This document shows, in pieces, positions 1-12,443 of a stretch of DNA of 64,000 bases. Location: assembly GCF_029784155.1 (NCBI RefSeq), contig NC_073691.1, positions 60,091,746 through 60,155,745 on the forward strand. Direction: 5' to 3'. Position 1 is the stretch's first letter. The number at the start of each line of letters is the position of its first letter. The translations under genes were made by a program, and so were the position numbers. This stretch comes from Uranotaenia lowii (lineage: Eukaryota > Arthropoda > Insecta > Diptera > Culicidae). Below the pieces are notes generated by a model. It was not told the origin of the DNA. It saw nothing but the letters and a program-made list of their open reading frames with translations, and did not search any database.

Positions 1-136
1 ATTTTCTGGCCTTTAGAAGCGTTTTTCGGGGATTCTGAGCTTAATTTGGGATCTAAACTTTAAAATGCATTTTCTGGCCTTTAGAAGCGTTTTTCGGGGA
101 TTCTGAGTTTAATTTGGGATCAAAACTTTAAAATGC

Positions 137-204
137 ATTTTCTGGCCTTTAGAAGCGTTTTTCGGGGATTCTGAGCTTAATTTGGGATCAAAACTTTAAA
201 ATGC
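137..204. repeat. Reference (type) monomer, 68 bp
   Basis: This copy matches the majority base at every position I compared across the window and is used as the numbering standard here. It contains two CpG dinucleotides (positions 20-21 and 27-28), one GGCC (8-11), one GATC (50-53) and one TTTAAA (59-64). With its neighbours it forms the junction palindrome AAAATGCATTTT. Sequence variants in other entries are named by these positions, for example g28c plus g30c for the CCGCG form. Confidence 0.95.
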
Positions 205-209
205 ATTTT
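198..209. other. 12-bp junction palindrome AAAATGCATTTT (one example; once per monomer)
   Basis: The last seven bases of one monomer and the first five of the next form a perfect palindrome centred on the GC of TGCA. It is present at most monomer junctions. It is broken by ATGGATT (domain B), AAACGC (A to D), AAAAGGGATTTT (C edge) and ATTCC (domain D). Confidence 0.85.
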
Positions 210-612
210 CTGGCCTTTAGAAGCGTTTTTCGGGGATTCTGAGCTTAATTTGGGATCAAAACTTTAAAATGCATTTTGTGTCCTTTAGAAGCGTTTTTCG
301 GGGATTCTGAGCTTAATTTGGGATCAAAACTTTAAAATGCATTTTCTGGCCTTTAGAAGCGTTTTTCGGGGATTCTGAGCTTAATTTGGGATCAAAACTT
401 TAAAATGCATTTTGTGTCCTTTAGAAGCGTTTTTCGGGGATTCTGAGCTTAATTTGGGATCTAAACTTTAAAATGCATTTTCTGGCCTTTAGAAGCGTTT
501 TTCGGGGATTCTGAGCTTAATTTGGGATTTAAACTTTAAAATGCATTTTGTGTCCTTTAGAAGCGTTTTTCGGGGATTCTGAGCTTAATTTGGGATCAAA
601 ACTTTAAAATGC

Positions 613-1700
613 ATTTTCTGGCCTTTAGAAGCGTTTTTCGGGGATTCTGAGCTTAATTTGGGATCTAAACTTTAAAATGCATTTTCTGGCCTTTAGAAGC
701 GTTTTTCGGGGATTCTGAGCTTAATTTGGGATCAAAACTTTAAAATGCATTTTCTGGCCTTTAGAAGCGTTTTTCGGGGATTCTGAGCTTAATTTGGGAT
801 CAAAACTTTAAAATGCATTTTCTGTCCTTTAGAAGCGTTTTTCGGGGATTCTGAGCTTAATTTGGGATTTAAACTTTAAAATGCATTTTGAGTCCTTTAG
901 AAGCGTTTTTCGGGGATTCTGAGCTTAATTTGGGATCAAAACTTTAAAATGCATTTTCTGGCCTTTAGAAGCGTTTTTCGGGGATTCTGAGCTTAATTTG
1001 GGATTTAAACTTTAAAATGCATTTTGTGTCCTTTAGAAGCGTTTTTCGGGGATTCTGAGCTTAATTTGGGATCAAAACTTTAAAATGCATTTTCTGGCCT
1101 TTAGAAGCGTTTTTCGGGGATTCTGAGCTTAATTTGGGATCAAAACTTTAAAATGCATTTTCTGGCCTTTAGAAGCGTTTTTCGGGGATTCTGAGCTTAA
1201 TTTGGGATCTAAACTTTAAAATGCATTTTCTGGCCTTTAGAAGCGTTTTTCGGGGATTCTGAGCTTAATTTGGGATCAAAACTTTAAAATGCATTTTCTG
1301 GCCTTTAGAAGCGTTTTTCGGGGATTCTGAGCTTAATTTGGGATCAAAACTTTAAAATGCATTTTCTGTCCTTTAGAAGCGTTTTTCGGGGATTCTGAGC
1401 TTAATTTGGGATTTAAACTTTAAAATGCATTTTGAGTCCTTTAGAAGCGTTTTTCGGGGATTCTGAGCTTAATTTGGGATCAAAACTTTAAAATGCATTT
1501 TCTGGCCTTTAGAAGCGTTTTTCGGGGATTCTGAGCTTAATTTGGGATTTAAACTTTAAAATGCATTTTGTGTCCTTTAGAAGCGTTTTTCGGGGATTCT
1601 GAGCTTAATTTGGGATCAAAACTTTAAAATGCATTTTCTGGCCTTTAGAAGCGTTTTTCGGGGATTCTGAGCTTAATTTGGGATCTAAACTTTAAAATGC
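613..1700. repeat. 8-monomer (544-bp) higher-order repeat, two copies
   Basis: The order of variants in monomers at 613-1156 is repeated at 1157-1700. The rare CTGTCC at 825 recurs at 1369 and the rare GAGTCC at 891 recurs at 1435, both exactly 544 bp apart. The last monomer of the second copy differs in type, so the second copy is complete for about seven of eight monomers. Confidence 0.75.
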
Positions 1701-2434
1701 ATTTTCTGGCCTTTAGAAGCGTTTTTCGGGGATTCTGAGCTTAATTTGGGATCAAAACTTTAAAATGCATTTTCTGGCCTTTAGAAGCGTTTTTCGGGGA
1801 TTCTGAGCTTAATTTGGAATCTAAACTTTAAAATGCATTTTGTGTCCTTTAGAAGCGTTTTTCGGGGATTCTGAGCTTAATTTGGGATCTAAACTTTAAA
1901 ACGCATTTTCTGGCCTTTAGAAGCGTTTTTCGGGGATTCTGAGCTTAATTTGGGATCAAAACTTTAAAATGCATTTTCTGGCCTTTAGAAGCGTTTTTCG
2001 GGTATTCTGAGCTTAATTTGGGATCAAAACTTTAAAATGCATTTTGTGTCCTTTAGAAGCGTTTTTCGGGGATTCTGAGCTTAATTTGGGATCTAAACTT
2101 TAAAATGCATTTTCTGGCCTTTAGAAGCGTTTTTCGGGTATTCTGAGCTTAATTTGGGATCAAAACTTTAAAATGCATTTTCTGGCCTTTAGAAGCGTTT
2201 TTCGGGGATTCTGAGCTTAATTTGGGATCAAAACTTTAAAATGCATTTTCTGGCCTTTAGAAGCGTTTTTCGGGGATTCTGAGCTTAATTTGGGATCAAA
2301 ACTTTAAAATGCATTTTCTGGCCTTTAGAAGCGTTTTTCGGGGATTCTGAGCTTAATTTGGGATCAAAACTTTAAAATGCATTTTCTGGCCTTCAGAAGC
2401 GTTTTTCGGGGATTCTGAGCTTAATTTGGAATCA

Positions 2435-5400
2435 AAACTTTAAAATGCATTTTCTGGCCTTTAGAAGCGTTTTTCGGGGATTCTGAGCTTAATTTGGGAT
2501 CAAAACTTTAAAATGCATTTTCTGGCCTTTAGAAGCGTTTTTCGGGGATTCTGAGCTTAATTTGGGATCAAAACTTTAAAATGCATTTTCTGGCCTTTAG
2601 AAGCGTTTTTCGGGGATTCTGAGCTTAATTTGGGATCAAAACTTTAAAATGCATTTTCTGGCCTTTAGAAGCGTTTTTCGGGGATTCTGAGCTTAATTTG
2701 GGATCAAAACTTTAAAATGCATTTTCTGGCCTTTAGAAGCGTTTTTCGGGGATTCTGAGCTTAATTTGGGATCAAAATTTTAAAATGCATTTTGTGTCCT
2801 TTAGAAGCGTTTTTCGGAGATTCTGAGCTTAATTTGGGATCAAAACTTTAAAATGCATTTTCTGGCCTTTAGAAGCGTTTTTCGGGGATTCTGAGCTTAA
2901 TTTGGGATCAAAATTTTAAAATGCATTTTGTGTCCTTTAGAAGCGTTTTTCGGGGATTCTGAGCTTAATTTGGGATCAAAACTTTAAAATGCATTTTCTG
3001 GCCTTTAGAAGCGTTTTTCGGGGATTCTGAGCTTAATTTGGGATCAAAATTTTAAAATGCATTTTGTGTCCTTTAGAAGCGTTTTTCGGGGATTCTGAGC
3101 TTAATTTGGGATCAAAATTTTAAAATGCATTTTGTGTCCTTTAGAAGCGTTTTTCGGGGATTCTGAGCTTAATTTGGGATTTAAACTTTAAAATGCATTT
3201 TGTGTCCTTTAGAAGCGTTTTTCGGGGATTCTGAGCTTAATTTGGGATCTAAACTTTAAAATGCATTTTCTGGCCTTTAGAAGCGTTTTTCGGGTATTCT
3301 GAGCTTAATTTGGGATCAAAACTTTAAAATGCATTTTCTGGCCTTTAGAAGCGTTTTTCGGGGATTCTGAGCTTAATTTGGGATCAAAATTTTAAAATGC
3401 ATTTTGTGTCCTTTAGAAGCGTTTTTCGGGGATTCTGAGCTAAATTTGGGATTTAAACTTAAAAATGCATTTTGTGTCCTTTAGAAGCGTTTTTCGGGGA
3501 TTCTGAGCTTAATTTGGGATCAAAACTTTAAAATGCATTTTCTGGCCTTTAGAAGCGTTTTTCGGGGATTCTGAGCTTAATTTGGGATCAAAATTTTAAA
3601 ATGCATTTTGTGTCCTTTAGAAGCGTTTTTCGGGGATTCTGAGCTTAATTTGGGATTTAAACTTTAAAATGCATTTTGTGTCCTTTAGAAGCGTTTTTCG
3701 GGGATTCTGAGCTTAATTTGGGATCAAAACTTTAAAATGCATTTTCTGGCCTTTAGAAGCGTTTTTCGGGGATTCTGAGCTTAATTTGGGATCAAAACTT
3801 TAAAATGCATTTTCTGGCCTTTAGAAGCGTTTTTCGGGGATTCTGAGCTTAATTTGGGATCAAAATTTTAAAATGCATTTTGTGTCCTTTAGAAGCGTTT
3901 TTCGGGGATTCTGAGCTTAATTTGGGATCAAAACTTTAAAATGCATTTTCTGGCCTTTAGAAGCGTTTTTCGGGGATTCTGAGCTTAATTTGGGATCAAA
4001 ATTTTAAAATGCATTTTGTGTCCTTTAGAAGCGTTTTTCGGGGATTCTGAGCTTAATTTGGGATCAAAACTTTAAAATGCATTTTCTGGCCTTTAGAAGC
4101 GTTTTTCGGGGATTCTGAGCTTAATTTGGGATCAAAATTTTAAAATGCATTTTGTGTCCTTTAGAAGCGTTTTTCGGGGATTCTGAGCTTAATTTGGGAT
4201 CAAAATTTTAAAATGCATTTTGTGTCCTTTAGAAGCGTTTTTCGGGGATTCTGAGCTTAATTTGGGATTTAAACTTTAAAATGCATTTTGTGTCCTTTAG
4301 AAGCGTTTTTCGGGGATTCTGAGCTTAATTTGGGATCTAAACTTTAAAATGCATTTTCTGGCCTTTAGAAGCGTTTTTCGGGTATTCTGAGCTTAATTTG
4401 GGATCAAAACTTTAAAATGCATTTTCTGGCCTTTAGAAGCGTTTTTCGGGGATTCTGAGCTTAATTTGGGATCAAAATTTTAAAATGCATTTTGTGTCCT
4501 TTAGAAGCGTTTTTCGGGGATTCTGAGCTTAATTTGGGATTTAAACTTAAAAATGCATTTTGTGTCCTTTAGAAGCGTTTTTCGGGGATTCTGAGCTTAA
4601 TTTGGGATCAAAACTTTAAAATGCATTTTCTGGCCTTTAGAAGCGTTTTTCGGGGATTCTGAGCTTAATTTGGGATCAAAACTTTAAAATGCATTTTCTG
4701 GCCTTTAGAAGCGTTTTTCGGGGATTCTGAGCTTAATTTGGGATCTAAACTTTAAAATGCATTTTCTGGCCTTTAGAAGCGTTTTTCGGGTATTCTGAGC
4801 TTAATTTGGGATCAAAACTTTAAAATGCATTTTCTGGCCTTTAGAAGCGTTTTTCGGGGATTCTGAGCTTAATTTGGGATCAAAACTTTAAAATGCATTT
4901 TCTGGCCTTTAGAAGCGTTTTTCGGGGATTCTGAGCTTAATTTGGGATCTAAACTTTAAAATGCATTTTCTGGCCTTTAGAAGCGTTTTTCGGGTATTCT
5001 GAGCTTAATTTGGGATCAAAACTTTAAAATGCATTTTCTGGCCTTTAGAAGCGTTTTTCGGGGATTCTGAGCTTAATTTGGGATCAAAATTTTAAAATGC
5101 ATTTTGTGTCCTTTAGAAGCGTTTTTCGGGGATTCTGAGCTTAATTTGGGATTTAAACTTTAAAATGCATTTTGTGTCCTTTAGAAGCGTTTTTCGGGGA
5201 TTCTGAGCTTAATTTGGGATCAAAACTTTAAAATGCATTTTCTGGCCTTTAGAAGCGTTTTTCGGGGATTCTGAGCTTAATTTGGGATCAAAATTTTAAA
5301 ATGCATTTTGTGTCCTTTAGAAGCGTTTTTCGGGGATTCTGAGCTTAATTTGGGATTTAAACTTTAAAATGCATTTTGTGTCCTTTAGAAGCGTTTTTCG

Positions 5401-6922
5401 GGGATTCTGAGCTTAATTTGGGATCAAAACTTGAAAATGCATTTTCTGGCCTTTAGAAGCGTTTTTCGGGGATTCTGAGCTTAATTTGGGATCAAAACTT
5501 TAAAATGCATTTTCTGGCCTTTAGAAGCGTTTTTCGGGGATTCTGAGCTTAATTTGGGATCTAAACTTTAAAATGCATTTTCTGGCCTTTAGAAGCGTTT
5601 TTCGGGTATTCTGAGCTTAATTTGGGATCAAAACTTTAAAATGCATTTTCTGGCCTTTAGAAGCGTTTTTCGGGGATTCTGAGCTTAATTTGGGATCAAA
5701 ACTTTAAAATGCATTTTCTGGCCTTTAGAAGCGTTTTTCGGGGATTCTGAGCTTAATTTGGGATCAAAACTTTAAAACGCATTTTCTGGCCTTCAGAAGC
5801 GTTTTTCGGGGATTCTGAGCTTAATTTGGGATCAAAACTTTAAAATGCATTTTCTGGCCTTTAGAAGCGTTTTTCGGGGATTCTGAGCTTAATTTGGGAT
5901 CAAAACTTTAAAATGCATTTTCTGGCCTTTAGAAGCGTTTTTCGGGGATTCTGAGCTTAATTTGGGATCAAAACTTTAAAACGCATTTTCTGGCCTTTAG
6001 AAGCGTTTTTCGGGGATTCTGAGCTTAATTTGGGATCAAAACTTTAAAATGCATTTTCTGGCCTTTAGAAGCGTTTTTCGGGGATTCTGAGCTTAATTTG
6101 GGATTTAAACTTTAAAATGCATTTTGTGTCCTTTAGAAGCGTTTTTCGGGGATTCTGAGCTTAATTTGGGATCAAAACTTTAAAATGCATTTTCTGGCCT
6201 TTAGAAGCGTTTTTCGGGGATTCTGAGCTTAATTTGGGATCAAAATTTTAAAATGCATTTTGTGGCCTTTAGAAGCGTTTTTCGGGGATTCTGAGCTTAA
6301 TTTGGGATTTAAACTTTAAAATGCATTTTGTGTCCTTTAGAAGCGTTTTTCGGGGATTCTGAGCTTAATTTGGGATCAAAACTTTAAAATGCATTTTCTG
6401 GCCTTTAGAAGCGTTTTTCGGGGATTCTGAGCTTAATTTGGGATCAAAACTTTAAAACGCATTTTCTGGCCTTTAGAAGCGTTTTTCGGGGATTCTGAGC
6501 TTAATTTGGGATCAAAACTTTAAAATGCATTTTCTGGCCTTCAGAAGCGTTTTTCGGGGATTCTGAGCTTAATTTGGGATCAAAACTTTAAAATGCATTT
6601 TCTGTCCTTTAGAAGCGTTTTTCGGGGATTCTGAGCTTAATTTGGGATTTAAACTTTAAAATGCATTTTGTGTCCTTTAGAAGCGTTTTTCGGGGATTCT
6701 GAGCTTAATTTGGGTTAAAAACTTTAAAATGCATTTTCTGGCCTTTAGAAGCGTTTTTCGGGGATTCTGAGCTTAATTTGGGATCAAAACTTTAAAACGC
6801 ATTTTCTGGCCTTTAGAAGCGTTTTTCGGGGATTCTGAGCTTAATTTGGGATCAAAACTTTAAAATGCATTTTCTGGCCTTTAGAAGCGTTTTTCGGGGA
6901 TTCTGAGCTTAATTTGGGATTT
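2435..6922. repeat. 66-monomer (4,488-bp) higher-order repeat, copy 1
   Basis: Rare private variants recur at exactly 4,488 bp: g30a (CGGAGA) at 2818, TAAATTT at 3442, CTTGAAAATG at 5433, TTCAG at 5794 and GGGTTAAAA at 6715. I walked all variant monomers along the unit and every one had its partner in copy 2. The only difference seen is t at 5065 against c at 9553. The left edge is set by mismatches at 2394, 2430 and 2433-2434. Confidence 0.92.
3295..4600. repeat. 16-monomer (1,088-bp) sub-repeat inside the 4,488-bp unit
   Basis: The linked series GATCT, then CGGGTATT (3295), then CAAAATT, then GATTTAAACTTAAAAATG (about 3452) recurs 1,088 bp later at 4383 and about 4540. The partner of TAAATTT (3442) is a normal TTAATTT, so the two sub-copies already differ. 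The same pair is carried into copy 2 of the large unit. Confidence 0.7.
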
Positions 6923-9900
6923 AAACTTTAAAATGCATTTTCTGGCCTTTAGAAGCGTTTTTCGGGGATTCTGAGCTTAATTTGGGATCAAAACTTTAAA
7001 ATGCATTTTCTGGCCTTTAGAAGCGTTTTTCGGGGATTCTGAGCTTAATTTGGGATCAAAACTTTAAAATGCATTTTCTGGCCTTTAGAAGCGTTTTTCG
7101 GGGATTCTGAGCTTAATTTGGGATCAAAACTTTAAAATGCATTTTCTGGCCTTTAGAAGCGTTTTTCGGGGATTCTGAGCTTAATTTGGGATCAAAACTT
7201 TAAAATGCATTTTCTGGCCTTTAGAAGCGTTTTTCGGGGATTCTGAGCTTAATTTGGGATCAAAATTTTAAAATGCATTTTGTGTCCTTTAGAAGCGTTT
7301 TTCGGAGATTCTGAGCTTAATTTGGGATCAAAACTTTAAAATGCATTTTCTGGCCTTTAGAAGCGTTTTTCGGGGATTCTGAGCTTAATTTGGGATCAAA
7401 ATTTTAAAATGCATTTTGTGTCCTTTAGAAGCGTTTTTCGGGGATTCTGAGCTTAATTTGGGATCAAAACTTTAAAATGCATTTTCTGGCCTTTAGAAGC
7501 GTTTTTCGGGGATTCTGAGCTTAATTTGGGATCAAAATTTTAAAATGCATTTTGTGTCCTTTAGAAGCGTTTTTCGGGGATTCTGAGCTTAATTTGGGAT
7601 CAAAATTTTAAAATGCATTTTGTGTCCTTTAGAAGCGTTTTTCGGGGATTCTGAGCTTAATTTGGGATTTAAACTTTAAAATGCATTTTGTGTCCTTTAG
7701 AAGCGTTTTTCGGGGATTCTGAGCTTAATTTGGGATCTAAACTTTAAAATGCATTTTCTGGCCTTTAGAAGCGTTTTTCGGGTATTCTGAGCTTAATTTG
7801 GGATCAAAACTTTAAAATGCATTTTCTGGCCTTTAGAAGCGTTTTTCGGGGATTCTGAGCTTAATTTGGGATCAAAATTTTAAAATGCATTTTGTGTCCT
7901 TTAGAAGCGTTTTTCGGGGATTCTGAGCTAAATTTGGGATTTAAACTTAAAAATGCATTTTGTGTCCTTTAGAAGCGTTTTTCGGGGATTCTGAGCTTAA
8001 TTTGGGATCAAAACTTTAAAATGCATTTTCTGGCCTTTAGAAGCGTTTTTCGGGGATTCTGAGCTTAATTTGGGATCAAAATTTTAAAATGCATTTTGTG
8101 TCCTTTAGAAGCGTTTTTCGGGGATTCTGAGCTTAATTTGGGATTTAAACTTTAAAATGCATTTTGTGTCCTTTAGAAGCGTTTTTCGGGGATTCTGAGC
8201 TTAATTTGGGATCAAAACTTTAAAATGCATTTTCTGGCCTTTAGAAGCGTTTTTCGGGGATTCTGAGCTTAATTTGGGATCAAAACTTTAAAATGCATTT
8301 TCTGGCCTTTAGAAGCGTTTTTCGGGGATTCTGAGCTTAATTTGGGATCAAAATTTTAAAATGCATTTTGTGTCCTTTAGAAGCGTTTTTCGGGGATTCT
8401 GAGCTTAATTTGGGATCAAAACTTTAAAATGCATTTTCTGGCCTTTAGAAGCGTTTTTCGGGGATTCTGAGCTTAATTTGGGATCAAAATTTTAAAATGC
8501 ATTTTGTGTCCTTTAGAAGCGTTTTTCGGGGATTCTGAGCTTAATTTGGGATCAAAACTTTAAAATGCATTTTCTGGCCTTTAGAAGCGTTTTTCGGGGA
8601 TTCTGAGCTTAATTTGGGATCAAAATTTTAAAATGCATTTTGTGTCCTTTAGAAGCGTTTTTCGGGGATTCTGAGCTTAATTTGGGATCAAAATTTTAAA
8701 ATGCATTTTGTGTCCTTTAGAAGCGTTTTTCGGGGATTCTGAGCTTAATTTGGGATTTAAACTTTAAAATGCATTTTGTGTCCTTTAGAAGCGTTTTTCG
8801 GGGATTCTGAGCTTAATTTGGGATCTAAACTTTAAAATGCATTTTCTGGCCTTTAGAAGCGTTTTTCGGGTATTCTGAGCTTAATTTGGGATCAAAACTT
8901 TAAAATGCATTTTCTGGCCTTTAGAAGCGTTTTTCGGGGATTCTGAGCTTAATTTGGGATCAAAATTTTAAAATGCATTTTGTGTCCTTTAGAAGCGTTT
9001 TTCGGGGATTCTGAGCTTAATTTGGGATTTAAACTTAAAAATGCATTTTGTGTCCTTTAGAAGCGTTTTTCGGGGATTCTGAGCTTAATTTGGGATCAAA
9101 ACTTTAAAATGCATTTTCTGGCCTTTAGAAGCGTTTTTCGGGGATTCTGAGCTTAATTTGGGATCAAAACTTTAAAATGCATTTTCTGGCCTTTAGAAGC
9201 GTTTTTCGGGGATTCTGAGCTTAATTTGGGATCTAAACTTTAAAATGCATTTTCTGGCCTTTAGAAGCGTTTTTCGGGTATTCTGAGCTTAATTTGGGAT
9301 CAAAACTTTAAAATGCATTTTCTGGCCTTTAGAAGCGTTTTTCGGGGATTCTGAGCTTAATTTGGGATCAAAACTTTAAAATGCATTTTCTGGCCTTTAG
9401 AAGCGTTTTTCGGGGATTCTGAGCTTAATTTGGGATCTAAACTTTAAAATGCATTTTCTGGCCTTTAGAAGCGTTTTTCGGGTATTCTGAGCTTAATTTG
9501 GGATCAAAACTTTAAAATGCATTTTCTGGCCTTTAGAAGCGTTTTTCGGGGACTCTGAGCTTAATTTGGGATCAAAATTTTAAAATGCATTTTGTGTCCT
9601 TTAGAAGCGTTTTTCGGGGATTCTGAGCTTAATTTGGGATTTAAACTTTAAAATGCATTTTGTGTCCTTTAGAAGCGTTTTTCGGGGATTCTGAGCTTAA
9701 TTTGGGATCAAAACTTTAAAATGCATTTTCTGGCCTTTAGAAGCGTTTTTCGGGGATTCTGAGCTTAATTTGGGATCAAAATTTTAAAATGCATTTTGTG
9801 TCCTTTAGAAGCGTTTTTCGGGGATTCTGAGCTTAATTTGGGATTTAAACTTTAAAATGCATTTTGTGTCCTTTAGAAGCGTTTTTCGGGGATTCTGAGC

Positions 9901-11410
9901 TTAATTTGGGATCAAAACTTGAAAATGCATTTTCTGGCCTTTAGAAGCGTTTTTCGGGGATTCTGAGCTTAATTTGGGATCAAAACTTTAAAATGCATTT
10001 TCTGGCCTTTAGAAGCGTTTTTCGGGGATTCTGAGCTTAATTTGGGATCTAAACTTTAAAATGCATTTTCTGGCCTTTAGAAGCGTTTTTCGGGTATTCT
10101 GAGCTTAATTTGGGATCAAAACTTTAAAATGCATTTTCTGGCCTTTAGAAGCGTTTTTCGGGGATTCTGAGCTTAATTTGGGATCAAAACTTTAAAATGC
10201 ATTTTCTGGCCTTTAGAAGCGTTTTTCGGGGATTCTGAGCTTAATTTGGGATCAAAACTTTAAAACGCATTTTCTGGCCTTCAGAAGCGTTTTTCGGGGA
10301 TTCTGAGCTTAATTTGGGATCAAAACTTTAAAATGCATTTTCTGGCCTTTAGAAGCGTTTTTCGGGGATTCTGAGCTTAATTTGGGATCAAAACTTTAAA
10401 ATGCATTTTCTGGCCTTTAGAAGCGTTTTTCGGGGATTCTGAGCTTAATTTGGGATCAAAACTTTAAAACGCATTTTCTGGCCTTTAGAAGCGTTTTTCG
10501 GGGATTCTGAGCTTAATTTGGGATCAAAACTTTAAAATGCATTTTCTGGCCTTTAGAAGCGTTTTTCGGGGATTCTGAGCTTAATTTGGGATTTAAACTT
10601 TAAAATGCATTTTGTGTCCTTTAGAAGCGTTTTTCGGGGATTCTGAGCTTAATTTGGGATCAAAACTTTAAAATGCATTTTCTGGCCTTTAGAAGCGTTT
10701 TTCGGGGATTCTGAGCTTAATTTGGGATCAAAATTTTAAAATGCATTTTGTGGCCTTTAGAAGCGTTTTTCGGGGATTCTGAGCTTAATTTGGGATTTAA
10801 ACTTTAAAATGCATTTTGTGTCCTTTAGAAGCGTTTTTCGGGGATTCTGAGCTTAATTTGGGATCAAAACTTTAAAATGCATTTTCTGGCCTTTAGAAGC
10901 GTTTTTCGGGGATTCTGAGCTTAATTTGGGATCAAAACTTTAAAACGCATTTTCTGGCCTTTAGAAGCGTTTTTCGGGGATTCTGAGCTTAATTTGGGAT
11001 CAAAACTTTAAAATGCATTTTCTGGCCTTCAGAAGCGTTTTTCGGGGATTCTGAGCTTAATTTGGGATCAAAACTTTAAAATGCATTTTCTGTCCTTTAG
11101 AAGCGTTTTTCGGGGATTCTGAGCTTAATTTGGGATTTAAACTTTAAAATGCATTTTGTGTCCTTTAGAAGCGTTTTTCGGGGATTCTGAGCTTAATTTG
11201 GGTTAAAAACTTTAAAATGCATTTTCTGGCCTTTAGAAGCGTTTTTCGGGGATTCTGAGCTTAATTTGGGATCAAAACTTTAAAACGCATTTTCTGGCCT
11301 TTAGAAGCGTTTTTCGGGGATTCTGAGCTTAATTTGGGATCAAAACTTTAAAATGCATTTTCTGGCCTTTAGAAGCGTTTTTCGGGGATTCTGAGCTTAA
11401 TTTGGGATTT
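6923..11410. repeat. 66-monomer (4,488-bp) higher-order repeat, copy 2
   Basis: This is the direct tandem partner of 2435-6922, with no spacer. The shared rare variants sit at 7306, 7930, 9921, 10282 and 11203. Homology continues for about 176 bp into what would be a third copy (11,411-11,586) and stops exactly where domain B begins. One mismatch (9553) was noticed, which implies a very recent duplication or active homogenisation. Confidence 0.92.
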
Positions 11411-11586
11411 AAACTTTAAAATGCATTTTCTGGCCTTTAGAAGCGTTTTTCGGGGATTCTGAGCTTAATTTGGGATCAAAACTTTAAAATGCATTTTCTG
11501 GCCTTTAGAAGCGTTTTTCGGGGATTCTGAGCTTAATTTGGGATCAAAACTTTAAAATGCATTTTCTGGCCTTTAGAAGCGTTTTT
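11411..11586. repeat. Partial third copy of the 4,488-bp unit at the A/B domain edge
   Basis: These bases match 6923-7098 and then homology ends at the first CCGCG monomer (11,587 onward). The truncation point coincides with the domain boundary, so the junction is a recombination breakpoint between two array lineages. Confidence 0.7.
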
Positions 11587-12374
11587 CCGCGATTCTGAGC
11601 TTAATTTGGGATCAAAACTTTAAAATGCATTTTCTGGCCTTTAGAAGCGTTTTTCCGCGATTCTGAGCTTAATTTGGGATCAAAACTTTAAAATGCATTT
11701 TCTGGCCTTTAGAAGCGTTTTTCGGGGATTCTGAGCTTAATTTGGGATCAAAACTTTAAAATGGATTTTCTGGCCTTTAGAAGCGTTTTTCCGCGATTCT
11801 GAGCTTAATTTGGGATCAAAACTTTAAAATGCATTTTCTGGCCTTTAGAAGCGTTTTTCGGGGATTCTGAACTTAATTTGGGATCAAAACTTTAAAATGC
11901 ATTTTATGGCCTTTAGAAGCGTTTTTCGGGGATTCTGAGCTTAATTTGGGATCAAAACTTTGAAATGCATTTTCTGGCCTTTGGAAGCGTTTTTCGGGGA
12001 TTCTGAACTCAATTTGGGATCAAAACTTTAAAATGCATTTTCTGGCCTTTAGAAGCGTTTTTCGGGGATTCTGAACTTAATTTGGGATCAAAACTTTAAA
12101 ATGCATTTTATGGCCTTTAGAAGCGTTTTTCCGCGATTCTGAGCTTAATTTGGGATCAAAACTTTAAAATGCATTTTCTGGCCTTTAGAAGCGTTTTTCG
12201 GGGATTCTGAGCTTAATTTGGGATCAAAACTTTAAATGCATTTTCTGGCCTTTAGAAGCGTTTTTCCGCGATTCTGAGCTTAATTTGGGATCAAAACTTT
12301 AAAATGCATTTTCTGGCCTTTAGAAGCGTTTTTCGGGGATTCTGAACTTAATTTGGGATCAAAACTTTAAATGC

Positions 12375-12443
12375 ATTGTCTGGATTCGAGAAGCATTTTT
12401 TATGGGATTCTGAGTTTAATTTGGGGTCAAAACTTTAAAATGC
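12375..12443. repeat. Diverged 69-bp monomer, copy 1 of 12
   Basis: It differs from the type monomer by about a dozen changes: ATTGTCTGGATTCGAG at the start, GCATTTTTTATGGG in the middle, GAGTTT for GAGCTT, and GGGGTC for GGGATC, with one inserted base. Both normal CpG sites are lost and one new CpG (TTCGAG) is present. A 67-bp monomer with one A missing (CTTTAAATGC) precedes it, so the pair spans 136 bp and the array register is kept. Confidence 0.92.

Larger units (their letters stand above)
1..11586. repeat. Array domain A (GTGTCC / GATCT / GATTT / CAAAATT variants)
   Basis: About 170 monomers, with every marker spacing I measured an exact multiple of 68 bp, so no indels were fixed here. 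Diagnostic variants are GTGTCC at positions 6-11, GATCT or GATTT at 50-54, c58t giving CAAAATT, g31t giving CGGGTATT, and occasional t66c giving AAACGC. The domain B markers CCGCG, GAACTT and ATGGATT are absent. The right edge is sharp: the last A-type monomer is followed directly by the first CCGCG at about 11,587. Confidence 0.9.

Noticed and set aside
2435..11410. Near-identical 4,488-bp copies as an assembly artefact
   Set aside because: The copies differ at 5065/9553 and join at a clean monomer boundary, which is natural for an HOR. It cannot be excluded without reads, so it is kept as a check and not as a claim.
12375..12443. Diverged 69-bp monomer as an inserted mobile element
   Set aside because: It aligns end to end with the type monomer and has no target duplication or terminal repeats. 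It is an old monomer variant.
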